From CAYZWU01 sp964482235 (GTDB taxonomy: Bacteria > Planctomycetota > B15-G4 > CAYZWU01), in NCBI GenBank assembly GCA_964482235.1, contig CAYZWU010000007.1:101958-165957 (forward strand): DNA of 64,000 bases. The letters run 5' to 3'. The notes under the pieces are model-generated. The model searched no databases. It worked only from the letters and a program-made list of their open reading frames with translations, and had not been told where the DNA came from. The position numbers were made by a program, and so were the translations under genes. Every line of letters begins with the position of its first letter. Position 1 is the first letter of the stretch. Shown piece after piece: positions 33,125-42,270 of this stretch.

Positions 33125-36100
33125 CGCGGCAAAGAGCCTTCCCCCCGACCAGGAGGAGAGAAGAGCGATCCTCGAGGAGCTGGACAGCACCATGCTCGTG
33201 GAGGCGGCGGCCGGAACGGGGAAGACCACCAGCATGGTGGGGCGGATGACGGCCCTTCTCGAGCAAGGCAAGTGCCGGATCCAGAACCTGGCTGCCGTGA
33301 CCTTCACCCGCAAGGCGGCCTCGGAATTGCGTTCCCGCTTCCAGGAGGAGCTGGAGCGCGGATCGCGAGATCCCTCATCTCCTGCTGCATCGCGGGAGCG
33401 TCTCGATGAAGCGATCGCCCACATCGAGAGCTGCTTCATCGGCACGATCCACTCGTTCTGCGGGCGCCTTCTGCGCGAGCGGCCCGTGGAGGCGGGTGTT
33501 GACGTGGCATTCCAGGAGGTCGACGAGAACGATGACAGGACGATCCGGGAGGAGGCGTGGGACAGCTTCGTGGCCGAGGCGATCGCATCTGGCGACACTC
33601 GTCTCGAGAGGCTGGAGAAGCTCGGTCTTCACATCGCCGGTCTCGGGGATTCGTTCCTTCTCTATGCCGGATATCCGGACGTGAAGCAGTGGCCGGCGCC
33701 CGACGTCGATCCTCCGGACTGCAGCTCGCCTGCCGCAGCCGTGAAGGAATATTCCGGCAGGATGAGGAAGATAACGAGCTCGCTTGCCGATCGGGACGAT
33801 CTGGACCAACTCCTGAAAGAGTACGACCTGATACCCCGGATGATCCATCAGGTCGACATGAACGATCCGGCAGAACTCTTCGAGGTCATGGAGCGTTTCC
33901 GTTCCCGCAAGATCGTGCAGAAGAAGTGGCCCGGCGGCGACAAGAAAGCGAAAGGGGAGGCAGCGAAGGGCGAGCAGGCTTTCTGGGATGAATTCAGGGA
34001 GACAGTTGCCGAGCCCTTCAAGATGTCGATGTACGCGGCCAGGTACGCTGCCGTTTTGCCCGTTCTTCAAGCGGCCGGCGCCGCCTACGACAACGAACGG
34101 CAGCGACGAGGCGTTCTCAACTACCAGGATCTCCTCATCAAGGCCGCGGCCATGCTTCGTGAGAACCGCTCCGTCCGAGCCGACTTCCAGGAACGATTCT
34201 CCTATCTCCTGGTGGACGAGTTTCAGGACACGGATCCGATCCAGGCCGAGGTGATGCTGCTCCTCACGTCGGACGATCCCGCTGAACAGGATTGGAGGCA
34301 GTGCCGGCCTCGCCCCGGCTCGCTCTTCGTCGTGGGAGATCCGAAGCAGTCGATCTACCGCTTCAGGCGGGCGGATATCGTCACCTACAACGTCGTGAAG
34401 AAGATCATCGGCCGGTCCGGAGGCCAGGTGAGAACCCTGTCGGCCAGCTTTCGCATGGCCGGCCCTCTGGTGGACTGGGTCAACGACACCTTCGGCAGCC
34501 GGTTCCCCCAGTCGGCAGACGAGTTCTCACCAGCCTACGTTCGCCTGATGAAGGGACGGCAGGACGCGGCATCCACCGGCCCTGCCTCGGTGCAGAAGAT
34601 CGTCGTGCCGGCCAAGTGGAAGAGCAACGACCCGGTGGTTGAGTGGGAGTCGGACCTCATTGCACGGATGATCCGCCATATCGTGGACGAAGGGGTCGCC
34701 ATTCCGCGCTCCACACGCGATCTCGAGAACGGTGTCGCACCGGAAGCCCGGTTCGATGACTTTCTCGTGGTGACTCGCGGCAAGGGGAGGCTCGAGCGGT
34801 ACGGCGAGGCGCTGCAGAGGTACGGCATTCCCCATCGCGTGACCGGCGGCGGCGGGCTGAGCGGCGTGGATGAGATCTCCCTCCTTCATCTCTGCCTCCG
34901 TGCCGTGGTGCGGCCCGATGATCCCGTGGCACTCGTGGCTCTCCTGCGTAGCACTCTCTTCGGCTTCAGCGACTCCGAGCTCTTCGCCCTGGCCGATGCG
35001 GGCGGCACTTTCCGCTACCGCCGCTTGCCTCCGGATCAACTGGATGAACCGGTTGCCGGACGTTACCGCTGCGCCTTCGTGAAACTCCAGGAATTCTCCA
35101 GGTGGCTTCTCCGTTATCCTCCCGTGACCGCTGCGGAGAAGATAGCCGCCGAGCTCGGTATCCTGTCCCGCGCGGCGGCGGCTCCAGGCGGGAACGGACG
35201 CGCCGGGAGCCTCGCCAGGGCGCTGGAGATCGTGCGTTCGAAACAGGAGGACGGCTGGACCGCCGCCAGCATGGTGGACCAGCTCGGACGGATCGTCGAG
35301 GGGAGTGAAAGCTACGACGCCCTGCCGGCCCGTCCCTCCCCCGGTCATGACGAGGTTCGCGTGATGAACCTGCACAAGGTGAAAGGCCTCGAGGCCCCCG
35401 TGGTCTTCCTCGCCGATCCGGCGGGAAACAGCGCTCATCCCGTGGCCATTCACGTCGACCGCTCCCATAAAGAAGTGCGCGGGTATCTCGCTGTGTGTGA
35501 ATCGTCTACCCGTTTTCCGGGCACAAGGAAGCTCCTGGCCTGCCCCCTGGACTGGGAAGAACGGGAAGCCGAGGAGAGACGGTTTCTCGAGGCTGAGGAG
35601 AAGCGGCTCCTCTACGTGGCAGCCACGCGCGGGGGAGGCCGGCTCGTGGTGGTCCAGAGAACGAACTTCGTGAACAGGAATCCGTGGCAGATCCTGCAAG
35701 CCGACCTCGAAGACGCCGCTGTTGCCGATGACCCGGGCGGAGTGACTGCGCCTTCCCGGACCAAGGTGAAAGCGACTCTCGCCGATGTGGATGAAGCGGT
35801 GAAAGAGCTGGCTGAGAGGATGGAAGGCTGGTGCCGGGAATCATACTCCTCTGACCCCGTGACAGGCGAGGCGGAGCCCGGTGCGCTGGATCGGGCGGCT
35901 TCTTCCAGCCGCGGCCGCGGCGCCCGGTGGGGGACGTTGATACACAGGCTTCTCGAGGCGGCGGGATCGTGTTCCGAAATGGGTTTGTGGAAGCTGGCCG
36001 AGTCGTTCATCGAGGAGCTCGATGTCCCCCTGCCGGATCCCGATGATCCCACCGAAAGAGAGGACCAGGTGAAACAGCTGGCCGAGGAGGCCGCCGCTCT

Positions 36101-36431
36101 CGTGCAGGGGGTGATCAACTCGAAGATCTGGGATAGGGCTGGAAAGAGCGAGATACGGCTGATCGAGGTTCCTGTGAACGTTCCGCAAGGGACGGGCAGT
36201 CTCCTGAAGGGAACGATCGACCTCGTCTTCCGCGAGCCCGACGGCTGGGTGATCGTTGATTACAAGACCGAGGGGCAAGCGGGTGACGACCTGGATCCTC
36301 TTGTCGAGAAATACAGGGGGCAGCTCGAAAAATACGGCAGCGCCTGGAGCGCCGCCACCAGTGATCCGGTCAAGGAGACGGGGCTTTATTTCGTCTCCGC
36401 GGACCGCTACAAAATTGTCGGCAGCGACTGA
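33117..36431 (+). CDS. addA: AddA-like UvrD-family helicase with C-terminal nuclease
   Basis: The 1104-residue protein has a superfamily 1 helicase core: Walker A AAAGTGKTT (about residues 30-38), TFTRKAASELR motif Ia, LLVDEFQDTDPIQ as Walker B, GDPKQSIYRFRRAD, VMNLHKVKGLEAPVV and LLYVAATRGGGRLVV. A PD-(D/E)xK nuclease domain lies at the end (LKGTIDLVF and VIVDYKTEG near residue 1048). It overlaps addB by eight bases. The pair is the recombination-repair resection machine, an alternative to RecBCD. Confidence 0.92.
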   Translation: MSSAAKSLPPDQEERRAILEELDSTMLVEAAAGTGKTTSMVGRMTALLEQGKCRIQNLAAVTFTRKAASELRSRFQEELERGSRDPSSPAASRERLDEAIAHIESCFIGTIHSFCGRLLRERPVEAGVDVAFQEVDENDDRTIREEAWDSFVAEAIASGDTRLERLEKLGLHIAGLGDSFLLYAGYPDVKQWPAPDVDPPDCSSPAAAVKEYSGRMRKITSSLADRDDLDQLLKEYDLIPRMIHQVDMNDPAELFEVMERFRSRKIVQKKWPGGDKKAKGEAAKGEQAFWDEFRETVAEPFKMSMYAARYAAVLPVLQAAGAAYDNERQRRGVLNYQDLLIKAAAMLRENRSVRADFQERFSYLLVDEFQDTDPIQAEVMLLLTSDDPAEQDWRQCRPRPGSLFVVGDPKQSIYRFRRADIVTYNVVKKIIGRSGGQVRTLSASFRMAGPLVDWVNDTFGSRFPQSADEFSPAYVRLMKGRQDAASTGPASVQKIVVPAKWKSNDPVVEWESDLIARMIRHIVDEGVAIPRSTRDLENGVAPEARFDDFLVVTRGKGRLERYGEALQRYGIPHRVTGGGGLSGVDEISLLHLCLRAVVRPDDPVALVALLRSTLFGFSDSELFALADAGGTFRYRRLPPDQLDEPVAGRYRCAFVKLQEFSRWLLRYPPVTAAEKIAAELGILSRAAAAPGGNGRAGSLARALEIVRSKQEDGWTAASMVDQLGRIVEGSESYDALPARPSPGHDEVRVMNLHKVKGLEAPVVFLADPAGNSAHPVAIHVDRSHKEVRGYLAVCESSTRFPGTRKLLACPLDWEEREAEERRFLEAEEKRLLYVAATRGGGRLVVVQRTNFVNRNPWQILQADLEDAAVADDPGGVTAPSRTKVKATLADVDEAVKELAERMEGWCRESYSSDPVTGEAEPGALDRAASSSRGRGARWGTLIHRLLEAAGSCSEMGLWKLAESFIEELDVPLPDPDDPTEREDQVKQLAEEAAALVQGVINSKIWDRAGKSEIRLIEVPVNVPQGTGSLLKGTIDLVFREPDGWVIVDYKTEGQAGDDLDPLVEKYRGQLEKYGSAWSAATSDPVKETGLYFVSADRYKIVGSD

Positions 36432-36525
36432 AGGGATTCTTCCAGAGCCTGTCGCGCCAGGCGAGGTTGACTTCGCCGATCGCCCCGAGTAGGTTCGGTT
36501 GAACACTTGAACCTGGAGATGCGGA

Positions 36526-36903
36526 ATGAGCACAAAGACGGATCCGGCCCTCAGGGTCGTCCTTCTTCCCAAGGATACGAACAAGCACGGAACGATCTTC
36601 GGCGGCGTCATCCTGAGCCAGATCGACCTCGCGGCCGAGGTGGAGGCGCGGAAGGCGGGAGCCCACAGGTACGTGACCGTCGCCATGGACTCCATCATCT
36701 TTCATGAACCGGTCTTCGTGGGCGACGCCGTGAGCTTCTACACCGACACGGTCAAGAAGGGAAGGACGTCGGTTACCGTGGAAGTGAAGGTGGAGGCGAG
36801 CCGCCACCAGGATCCCTCGACCTCTGTGAGCGTGACCGAGGCCCGGGTGGTGATGGTGGCCGTGGACGATCAGGGCCGGCCGAAGCGGCTGAACGACTCA
36901 TGA
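36526..36903 (+). CDS. Acyl-CoA thioesterase, hotdog fold (YciA-like)
   Basis: The 125-residue protein matches the cytosolic hotdog thioesterases: NKHGTIFGGVILSQIDLAAEVEA holds the helix with the usual catalytic Asp, and a later strand VSFYTDTVKKGRTSVTVEVKVEA is typical. It hydrolyses acyl-CoA esters; chain preference cannot be read. It overlaps the next gene by four bases and starts 94 bases after addA. Confidence 0.85.
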   Translation: MSTKTDPALRVVLLPKDTNKHGTIFGGVILSQIDLAAEVEARKAGAHRYVTVAMDSIIFHEPVFVGDAVSFYTDTVKKGRTSVTVEVKVEASRHQDPSTSVSVTEARVVMVAVDDQGRPKRLNDS

Positions 36904-38138
36904 CCGGAGCGGCGAGGAAACAGAAAGCTCAGGGAGGCCGGCGCAGAGGCGCCACGGGTCCTGCCGCCTTCGTGACGGCGGCATTCATCGGACCGGGCAC
37001 CCTGCTCACCTGCGCCCGGGCCGGGGCCGGGTTCGGATACGCCCTCCTCTGGGCGCTGCTCTTCGCCATGATAGCCACCGCGGTCCTCCAGGAGATGTCG
37101 GGCCGGGCCAGCCTGGCGAGCGGCCGGACCCTGTCGCAGCAGATCCGCGGGCGCTTCAGGAATCCCGCGGCAAGGGGATCGGCCGCCGTGCTGATAATCG
37201 CCGCCATCTCCTGCGGGTGCGCCGCCTACCAGTCCGGCAACCTCTGCGGCGGCGGCGTGGGGGTCGGCATTCTCTTCCCGGAGCTTGCCGGTTCGACCCA
37301 CCTGGCAGCGGGCGGGCTCGGACTGATCGCCGGCTTCTTCCTCTTCTTCTCCGGCTATCGCTGGGTCGAGACGGTGCTGAAGACCATGGTGATCGTCATG
37401 AGCCTCTCCTTCGCCGCCGCGGCCGTGCTGAGCGGTCCCCGGATCGTGGAGATCCTGCGCGGGGCCTTCATCCCCACGCTGCCCGAGGGATCGGCCCTCG
37501 TCGCTCTCGGCCTGGTCGGGACGACGGTGGTTCCCTACAACCTCTTCCTCTACTCGCGCGTGGTGCACGAGCGGTTCCAGGGGAAGGATGACATCCCCGC
37601 CATGCGGCGCGATCTCTATATCTACCTGGCCGTGGGCGGTCTCGTCTCGAGTCTGATCACGATCACCGCGGCCGCGGTCCTCGCGGGAACGACGCAGCAG
37701 CTCTCACCCGAGAGGATGCCCGAGCTGCTCGAGCCGGCTCTCGGCCGCTGGGCCGTCCCCCTGTTCGGAGCCGGCCTCCTTGCCGCGGGATTCAGCTCCG
37801 CCCTGACCGCGCCGCTGGCCGGAGCCTACGTGGTGACCGGCCTCTTCAACACGTCGATGAAGAGGACGGGCCGCCTCTTCCGCGCCGCCTGGATGACCAT
37901 CCTGGGGACGGGGATCTTCTTTGCCGTGCGCAAGGATCTCGATCCCGGACAGGTCATCGTGGCCGCACAGGTGATCAACGGCCTGCTTCTTCCCCTGGTG
38001 ATCGTCTTCCTCATCGTTGCCGTGAATGCCAGGGGGCTGGGACAGATGAAGAACGGACTCTTCCGCAACATCGCCGCCGCGATCATCGTGCTGATCACCG
38101 CGGCGCTGGGAGTGAAGACCGTGGCGTCCTTCTTCTGA
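36900..38138 (+). CDS. Nramp-family transporter without the canonical metal ligands
   Basis: The 412-residue protein has about eleven membrane helices and an Nramp overall layout. The TM1 motif DPGN is replaced by Gly-Pro-Gly-Thr (residues 31-34), and the TM6 motif MPHN by Val-Pro-Tyr-Asn (211-214). The Asp, Asn and Met that bind Mn2+ or Fe2+ in classical Nramp are thus all changed, while the helix-breaking Pro and Gly are kept. It should still be a LeuT-fold carrier but probably for another substrate, or it uses a different metal site. A basic N-terminal tail precedes TM1. It is translationally coupled to the thioesterase gene. Confidence 0.78.
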   Translation: MTGAARKQKAQGGRRRGATGPAAFVTAAFIGPGTLLTCARAGAGFGYALLWALLFAMIATAVLQEMSGRASLASGRTLSQQIRGRFRNPAARGSAAVLIIAAISCGCAAYQSGNLCGGGVGVGILFPELAGSTHLAAGGLGLIAGFFLFFSGYRWVETVLKTMVIVMSLSFAAAAVLSGPRIVEILRGAFIPTLPEGSALVALGLVGTTVVPYNLFLYSRVVHERFQGKDDIPAMRRDLYIYLAVGGLVSSLITITAAAVLAGTTQQLSPERMPELLEPALGRWAVPLFGAGLLAAGFSSALTAPLAGAYVVTGLFNTSMKRTGRLFRAAWMTILGTGIFFAVRKDLDPGQVIVAAQVINGLLLPLVIVFLIVAVNARGLGQMKNGLFRNIAAAIIVLITAALGVKTVASFF

Positions 38139-38177
38139 TATCAGGATTTCTGCGGCTGGCAGTGGACGAAAGACCCG

Positions 38178-40559
38178 ATGGGAAAACGGAACAGAGGGAA
38201 GAAGCAGAGGAAGGAGAAGCCGGCGCCTCCGACCGGGCGGAGCCTGCTCCAGGAGCTGGCGCCCGGCGCCCTGGCGATTGCTGTCCTCGTCGCGGCGGCG
38301 TACATTCCGGTCTACGGCTGCGGCTTCATCTGGGATGATCCGGAATACGTCATCAACAACTTGAACCTCAGGACAGCCGACGGGCTCGAGACGATCTGGT
38401 TCGAGCCGGGCCAGGAGCATTCCACTCCGCAGTACTACCCCCTGGTCTTCACCACCCTGTGGGTCGAGTACCAGCTCTGGCAGGACGAGGCGACGGGCTA
38501 TCACGTGGTCAACGTCCTCCTCCACGCTTTCAGCTCGATCCTCCTCTGGATCGTCCTGCGCCGCCTGGCCGTGCCCGGAGCGTGGGCCGCTGCCGCCGTC
38601 TTCGCCCTGCATCCCGTGTGCGTCGAATCGGTGGCCTGGATCACGGAGCGGAAGAACGTCCTTTCCCTTCTCTTCTACCTGGCCGCACTCCTGGCCTGGC
38701 TCCGCTTCGCCATGCCGGGCGAGTCCGACGCCGCCCGGAGCCGGAAGGGCCTCTACCTCCTCTGCATCCTCTTCTTCCTCTGCGCCCTGCTGAGCAAGAC
38801 CGTGACAGCCACCTTTCCCGCCGCCGCGGCTCTCGTGCTCTGGTGGAAGAAGGGGCGCTTCACCCGCGAGGACGTCCTGCCCCTCGTCCCGCTTTTCGTC
38901 CTGGGCGTCGGCATGGCCCTGGTGACCGTCCACCTCGAGAAGCACCACGTGGGCGCCCTGGGGGACGAGTGGTCCCTTTCCCTGGTGGAGCACGGCCTGC
39001 TGGCCGGCAGGATCCCCTGTTTCTACGCAGCGAAGCTCGCCTGGCCGTTCGAGCTCATCTTCTTCTACCCGCGCTGGGTGCTCGATTCGTCGGTCTGGTG
39101 GCAGTACCTCTTCCCCCTGGCCGCTGCGGCCGCGGTCGTTTTTCTCTGGCTGGGACGGAGGCGTTTCGGGAGGGGGCCGCTTACCGCCGTTCTCTTCTTC
39201 ACGGGAAGCCTGGTGCCGGCCCTCGGCTTCTTCAACGTCTACCCGATGCGATTCTCCTTCGTGGCCGATCATTTCCAGTACCTCCCTGCCATCGGCCTGA
39301 TCGTCCTCGCCGCCGGAGCTGTCGCTACGGGTGTCGGGAAGCTCGGTTCCGATGCGAGACGCGCCGCGCCGTACCTCTGCGCCGCGATCCTGGCCCTGCT
39401 GGGTTTCCTCACCTGGGGGCAGTGCGGCATCTACCAGGATCAGGTGACGCTCTGGCGCGACACGATTGCCAGGAATCCCGGATGCTGGATCGCCCACAGC
39501 AACCTGGGGGAGATCCTGACCGATCAGGGCGATCTGAAAGGGGCGATGCTCCACTGCGAGCGGGCGGCGGAGCTGAAGCCCGATCTTCCCGAGGCGCGCG
39601 GCAACCTGGCCAACGTCTATTACCGTCTGAAGAGATATGACGATGCGGTGGAGCAGTACGAGGTGATGATCCGGCTCGGCCCCGAGAAGGGCAAGCTGCC
39701 CCGGGCGCACTTCAACCTGGCCACGATCCTCGGGGAGATGGGGGAGCGCGACCTGAGAGAGAAGAGGAAGGACCAGGCACGGCAGGCCTTTGCCAGGGCT
39801 GCCGAACATTGCGAGGATGCACTGCGGCTGATTCCCGCGAATCCCGATGTTCATCTTCAGCTGGCCAAGACCCTTTACTTCCTCGAGGAGTACGGCCGGG
39901 CCGCCTTTCATTACAGGAAGGTCATGGCGCTCGCGCCGGAGCACAGCATGGCGCGGAACGAGCTGGCAGCGACCCTGTCGGCCATGGAGTCGAAGCAGGG
40001 TGCCGGCGTGCTGGAGAAACATCTGGAGGAGGCGCTCCGCGCTGATTCCGGTTCCACCGCGATTCGCCTCGATCTGGCCGAGCTTCTCCGAAGGCAGGGG
40101 CGGTTCGCCGAGGCGTCGGTCCATTACACCGCCGCGCTGAAGATCGATTCCCGGCTGTTCAAGGCGCATTACGGATTGGGGAAGATCGCTCTCGATCAGG
40201 GAGAGAGAGAGAATGCCGTCTTCCACTTCCGCGCCATTCTCCGGGCCGGGCTGGGCTGGCACGAGGTGGAGTTCACCCTGGCCAGGCTGCTGGCAACGGA
40301 CAGCCGGTCCGGGCCGGCAGAGGCGGCCGAGGCCGTCCGGTTGGCCGAGGCCGCGTCGGATCGCGCCAGGAACAGGAATCCGGAGCTTCTCGACATCAAG
40401 GCCATGGCCTATGCGCGGGCCGGACGGTTCGACGATGCCGCGGCGGCGGCGCGGAAGGCGATCGATCAGGCTCGATCGCGGAATGACGAGAAGCTGGCCG
40501 AGGAGATCGCCCGCCGACTCGGCCTCTACGAGTCGGAACGCCCCTTCGATGAGGATTGA
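38178..40559 (+). CDS. TMTC-like membrane protein: multi-pass GT-C-type domain plus TPRs
   Basis: The 793-residue protein has a Lys-rich cytoplasmic start, about ten membrane helices (residues 30-430) and a long TPR array (about 435-793). The first loop holds the acidic pair in GFIWDDPEYV, as in GT-C glycosyltransferases such as the O-mannosylating TMTC proteins. ALHPVCVESVAWITERKNVL and RFSFVADHFQYLPAIGL are highly characteristic of bacterial TMTC-like proteins. It probably transfers a sugar from a lipid carrier to a protein or other acceptor bound by the TPRs; this is inference. Its end overlaps the end of the convergent yfiR-like gene by 34 bases. Confidence 0.78.
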   Translation: MGKRNRGKKQRKEKPAPPTGRSLLQELAPGALAIAVLVAAAYIPVYGCGFIWDDPEYVINNLNLRTADGLETIWFEPGQEHSTPQYYPLVFTTLWVEYQLWQDEATGYHVVNVLLHAFSSILLWIVLRRLAVPGAWAAAAVFALHPVCVESVAWITERKNVLSLLFYLAALLAWLRFAMPGESDAARSRKGLYLLCILFFLCALLSKTVTATFPAAAALVLWWKKGRFTREDVLPLVPLFVLGVGMALVTVHLEKHHVGALGDEWSLSLVEHGLLAGRIPCFYAAKLAWPFELIFFYPRWVLDSSVWWQYLFPLAAAAAVVFLWLGRRRFGRGPLTAVLFFTGSLVPALGFFNVYPMRFSFVADHFQYLPAIGLIVLAAGAVATGVGKLGSDARRAAPYLCAAILALLGFLTWGQCGIYQDQVTLWRDTIARNPGCWIAHSNLGEILTDQGDLKGAMLHCERAAELKPDLPEARGNLANVYYRLKRYDDAVEQYEVMIRLGPEKGKLPRAHFNLATILGEMGERDLREKRKDQARQAFARAAEHCEDALRLIPANPDVHLQLAKTLYFLEEYGRAAFHYRKVMALAPEHSMARNELAATLSAMESKQGAGVLEKHLEEALRADSGSTAIRLDLAELLRRQGRFAEASVHYTAALKIDSRLFKAHYGLGKIALDQGERENAVFHFRAILRAGLGWHEVEFTLARLLATDSRSGPAEAAEAVRLAEAASDRARNRNPELLDIKAMAYARAGRFDDAAAAARKAIDQARSRNDEKLAEEIARRLGLYESERPFDED

Positions 40560-41266
40560 TCCGGGTCTTCCTGCTTCCTGTCAGGTACCTTCTTCCGCTT
40601 CCTGTAAACCTTCTCGGCCTTGCCCAGCATCTTGGAGCTGATGGTCGGGCTCGATTTCGTCTCTTTCCTCTCGAAGGCGGCGAGGTTGATCTCGAACCGG
40701 ATGTTCTTCCCCTTGGGGGTGAAGTTGATCCTCACGCCGCGCTCCGCAAATCCCTTCGAGTCTCCCACCGTCACGGTCCAGGTGCCGTTGAGGGCTTTCA
40801 GGATCTGCTTGAGGTTCTTCTCCTCCGGCGGAGCGATGAAGAGGATGTGGCACGGTTTCAGATCGGCAAGCCGGCTGAAACGGTGCACAACGATCTTCAC
40901 GTTCCGGACCGTCTTGTCCTTCACGATCTTGTCGAGGAACTCGCCGATGGGATCCTTTCCGAGGATGCCGATCACGATGGGGCTCTTCTTTTTCGCGAAG
41001 GCCTTTTCAGGCCAGTCCAAATAAAGAGTGAAGAGCCGCAGGTAGGCGCCCTTGATCTTGTAGTCGGGGGAGATCTTCTCCGTCTCCGGGGCCCGCGAGC
41101 GAGGCGCGCCTGCACCGGCAAGGGAACAGCAGATGACAAGGCAGATTGCGGCCGAAAGCAGCGGCACGAGGGACCTGCCGGCAAGGACCGGGGTACGAAC
41201 CCCTCCTGCCGCCGGTGTCGGCTCGCGTTCAGCTCTCGGACTGGAATCTGGCCTCATCATGACCAT
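40526..41266 (-). CDS. YfiR-family (DUF4154) periplasmic protein, copy 1
   Basis: The 246-residue protein has an N-terminal membrane or signal segment and a YfiR/DUF4154 domain (about residues 65-210): KGAYLRLFTLYLDWP, SPIVIGILGKDPIG, LKPCHILFIAPPEE, and VTVGDSKGFAERGVRINF. A Lys-rich tail follows. YfiR of Pseudomonas is a periplasmic regulator of a diguanylate cyclase; relatives are often next to TonB receptors or sensor kinases. It is clearly related to the second YfiR at 41650-42264. It lies 16 bases behind a receptor remnant, so the gene pair appears duplicated. Confidence 0.83.
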   Translation of the reverse strand: MVMMRPDSSPRAEREPTPAAGGVRTPVLAGRSLVPLLSAAICLVICCSLAGAGAPRSRAPETEKISPDYKIKGAYLRLFTLYLDWPEKAFAKKKSPIVIGILGKDPIGEFLDKIVKDKTVRNVKIVVHRFSRLADLKPCHILFIAPPEEKNLKQILKALNGTWTVTVGDSKGFAERGVRINFTPKGKNIRFEINLAAFERKETKSSPTISSKMLGKAEKVYRKRKKVPDRKQEDPDQSSSKGRSDS

Positions 41267-41282
41267 GCTGATCGATTTCCCG

Positions 41283-41570
41283 TCAGAATCGCCACGTCAG
41301 CTGGACGTAGACGCTCCTTTCGATTTCCGATACCGGTGAGATCTGAAAATCCGCCTCGAATTCGGTGTGCTTTCGCCTCAGGAGATCGTGCCCCACGAGA
41401 GCGATCTCCTCGTCCTCGTCGGGAGAGCTCGCCTGGGCCGTCGGAGCGGCCGCGGTAAGTGAGAGGATAAGGGCTGCCGCGATGAGCCGCGGGGCGATGC
41501 GGAAGAACGAAATCCACTTGTACCATCGAGCCGAGTCCGAAGTGCGGGGGCCGTTGCAGACCGCCTTCAT
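41283..41570 (-). pseudogene. TonB-receptor remnant: signal peptide joined to last barrel strands
   Basis: This 95-residue frame starts at an ATG (41570) behind AGGAG with good spacing. It has a membrane export segment ending near APTAQA, then only about 45 residues. The last 38, from LVGHDLLRRKHTEFE to ERSVYVQLTWRF, align with the end of the receptor downstream on the map (LVGQNLFRSQHAEYA to ERSIYIKVTWRF). The plug and nearly all of the barrel, some 600 residues, are missing without a broken frame. It is either decaying DNA or a retained small outer-membrane-targeted peptide. The intact start, ribosome site and frame leave the second option open. Confidence 0.65.
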
Positions 41571-41649
41571 TTCAGTCTCCTTCGGATCGAGCAACTATCG
41601 AATGAACATGCGCCGAACGGCTGTTCGATAAACAGGATCTTTCTCGAGT

Positions 41650-42264
41650 CTATTCCTTCTTCTTCTCCTCGATGACCTTGTAGGCCACCTTGAGCAGTTT
41701 CGAACTGATCTTGAGCCGGCAGCTCTTGGCCCGGTCGACGGCCACCTCGAAGCGGACGGAGTCCTTGACCGTGACGAAGTTGATCATCCCGCCGAGCTTG
41801 ATGAAACCTGTCGCATTCCCGACGAGGAGAGTCCATGTTCCGGCCAGCTTCTTCTTCACCAGCCGGAACTGCTTCATCTCCTGAGGCGGGATGAAGAGGA
41901 TGTGGCAAGGTTTGAGATCTTTCAACGCGGGGAAGCGTCTGACCACGATCGTTCTGTCCTTGACAGTCTTCTTGGCCACAGCCTGGTCGATATGTTTCCC
42001 GAAGGGATCCTTGCCCAGGATGCCGATCTCGATGGGGCTCTTCTTGTTCTTGAAGGCCACTGCCGGCCACTCCACGTAGTGGGTGAAGTGATAGAGGAAC
42101 GCGGCCTGGATCTTCGCTTCCATCTCCTTCTTCTTGTCGACGGCAGTTGACCCGGAAAGCGACGGCTGCAGCAGGCAGACGGCGGCAAGGCAGACCATGA
42201 CCGCCGGGAGCCACCTTCGTCCGTTGGCATGTGTTCGCCCTATCACTGCGGCATCATTCTCCAT
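41650..42264 (-). CDS. YfiR-family (DUF4154) periplasmic protein, copy 2
   Basis: The 204-residue protein has a signal segment (about residues 17-38) and the YfiR domain: KIQAAFLYHFTHYVEWP, SPIEIGILGKDPFG, LKPCHILFIPPQE, WTLLVGNATGFIKLGGMINF. It follows the receptor gene by six bases, so the two are co-expressed. In the family, YfiR senses envelope or redox conditions and restrains a membrane signalling protein. Here the nearest membrane signalling protein is the hybrid kinase encoded divergently at 44728, but a link is inferred only. Confidence 0.85.
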   Translation of the reverse strand: MENDAAVIGRTHANGRRWLPAVMVCLAAVCLLQPSLSGSTAVDKKKEMEAKIQAAFLYHFTHYVEWPAVAFKNKKSPIEIGILGKDPFGKHIDQAVAKKTVKDRTIVVRRFPALKDLKPCHILFIPPQEMKQFRLVKKKLAGTWTLLVGNATGFIKLGGMINFVTVKDSVRFEVAVDRAKSCRLKISSKLLKVAYKVIEEKKKE

Positions 42265-42270
42265 TGCGGC

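Noticed and set aside
37704..40262. An 852-codon minus-strand frame opposite the Nramp and TMTC-like genes
   Set aside because: Low-complexity Glu/Gly/Arg composition, no motifs, and complete overlap with two well-supported plus-strand membrane proteins.
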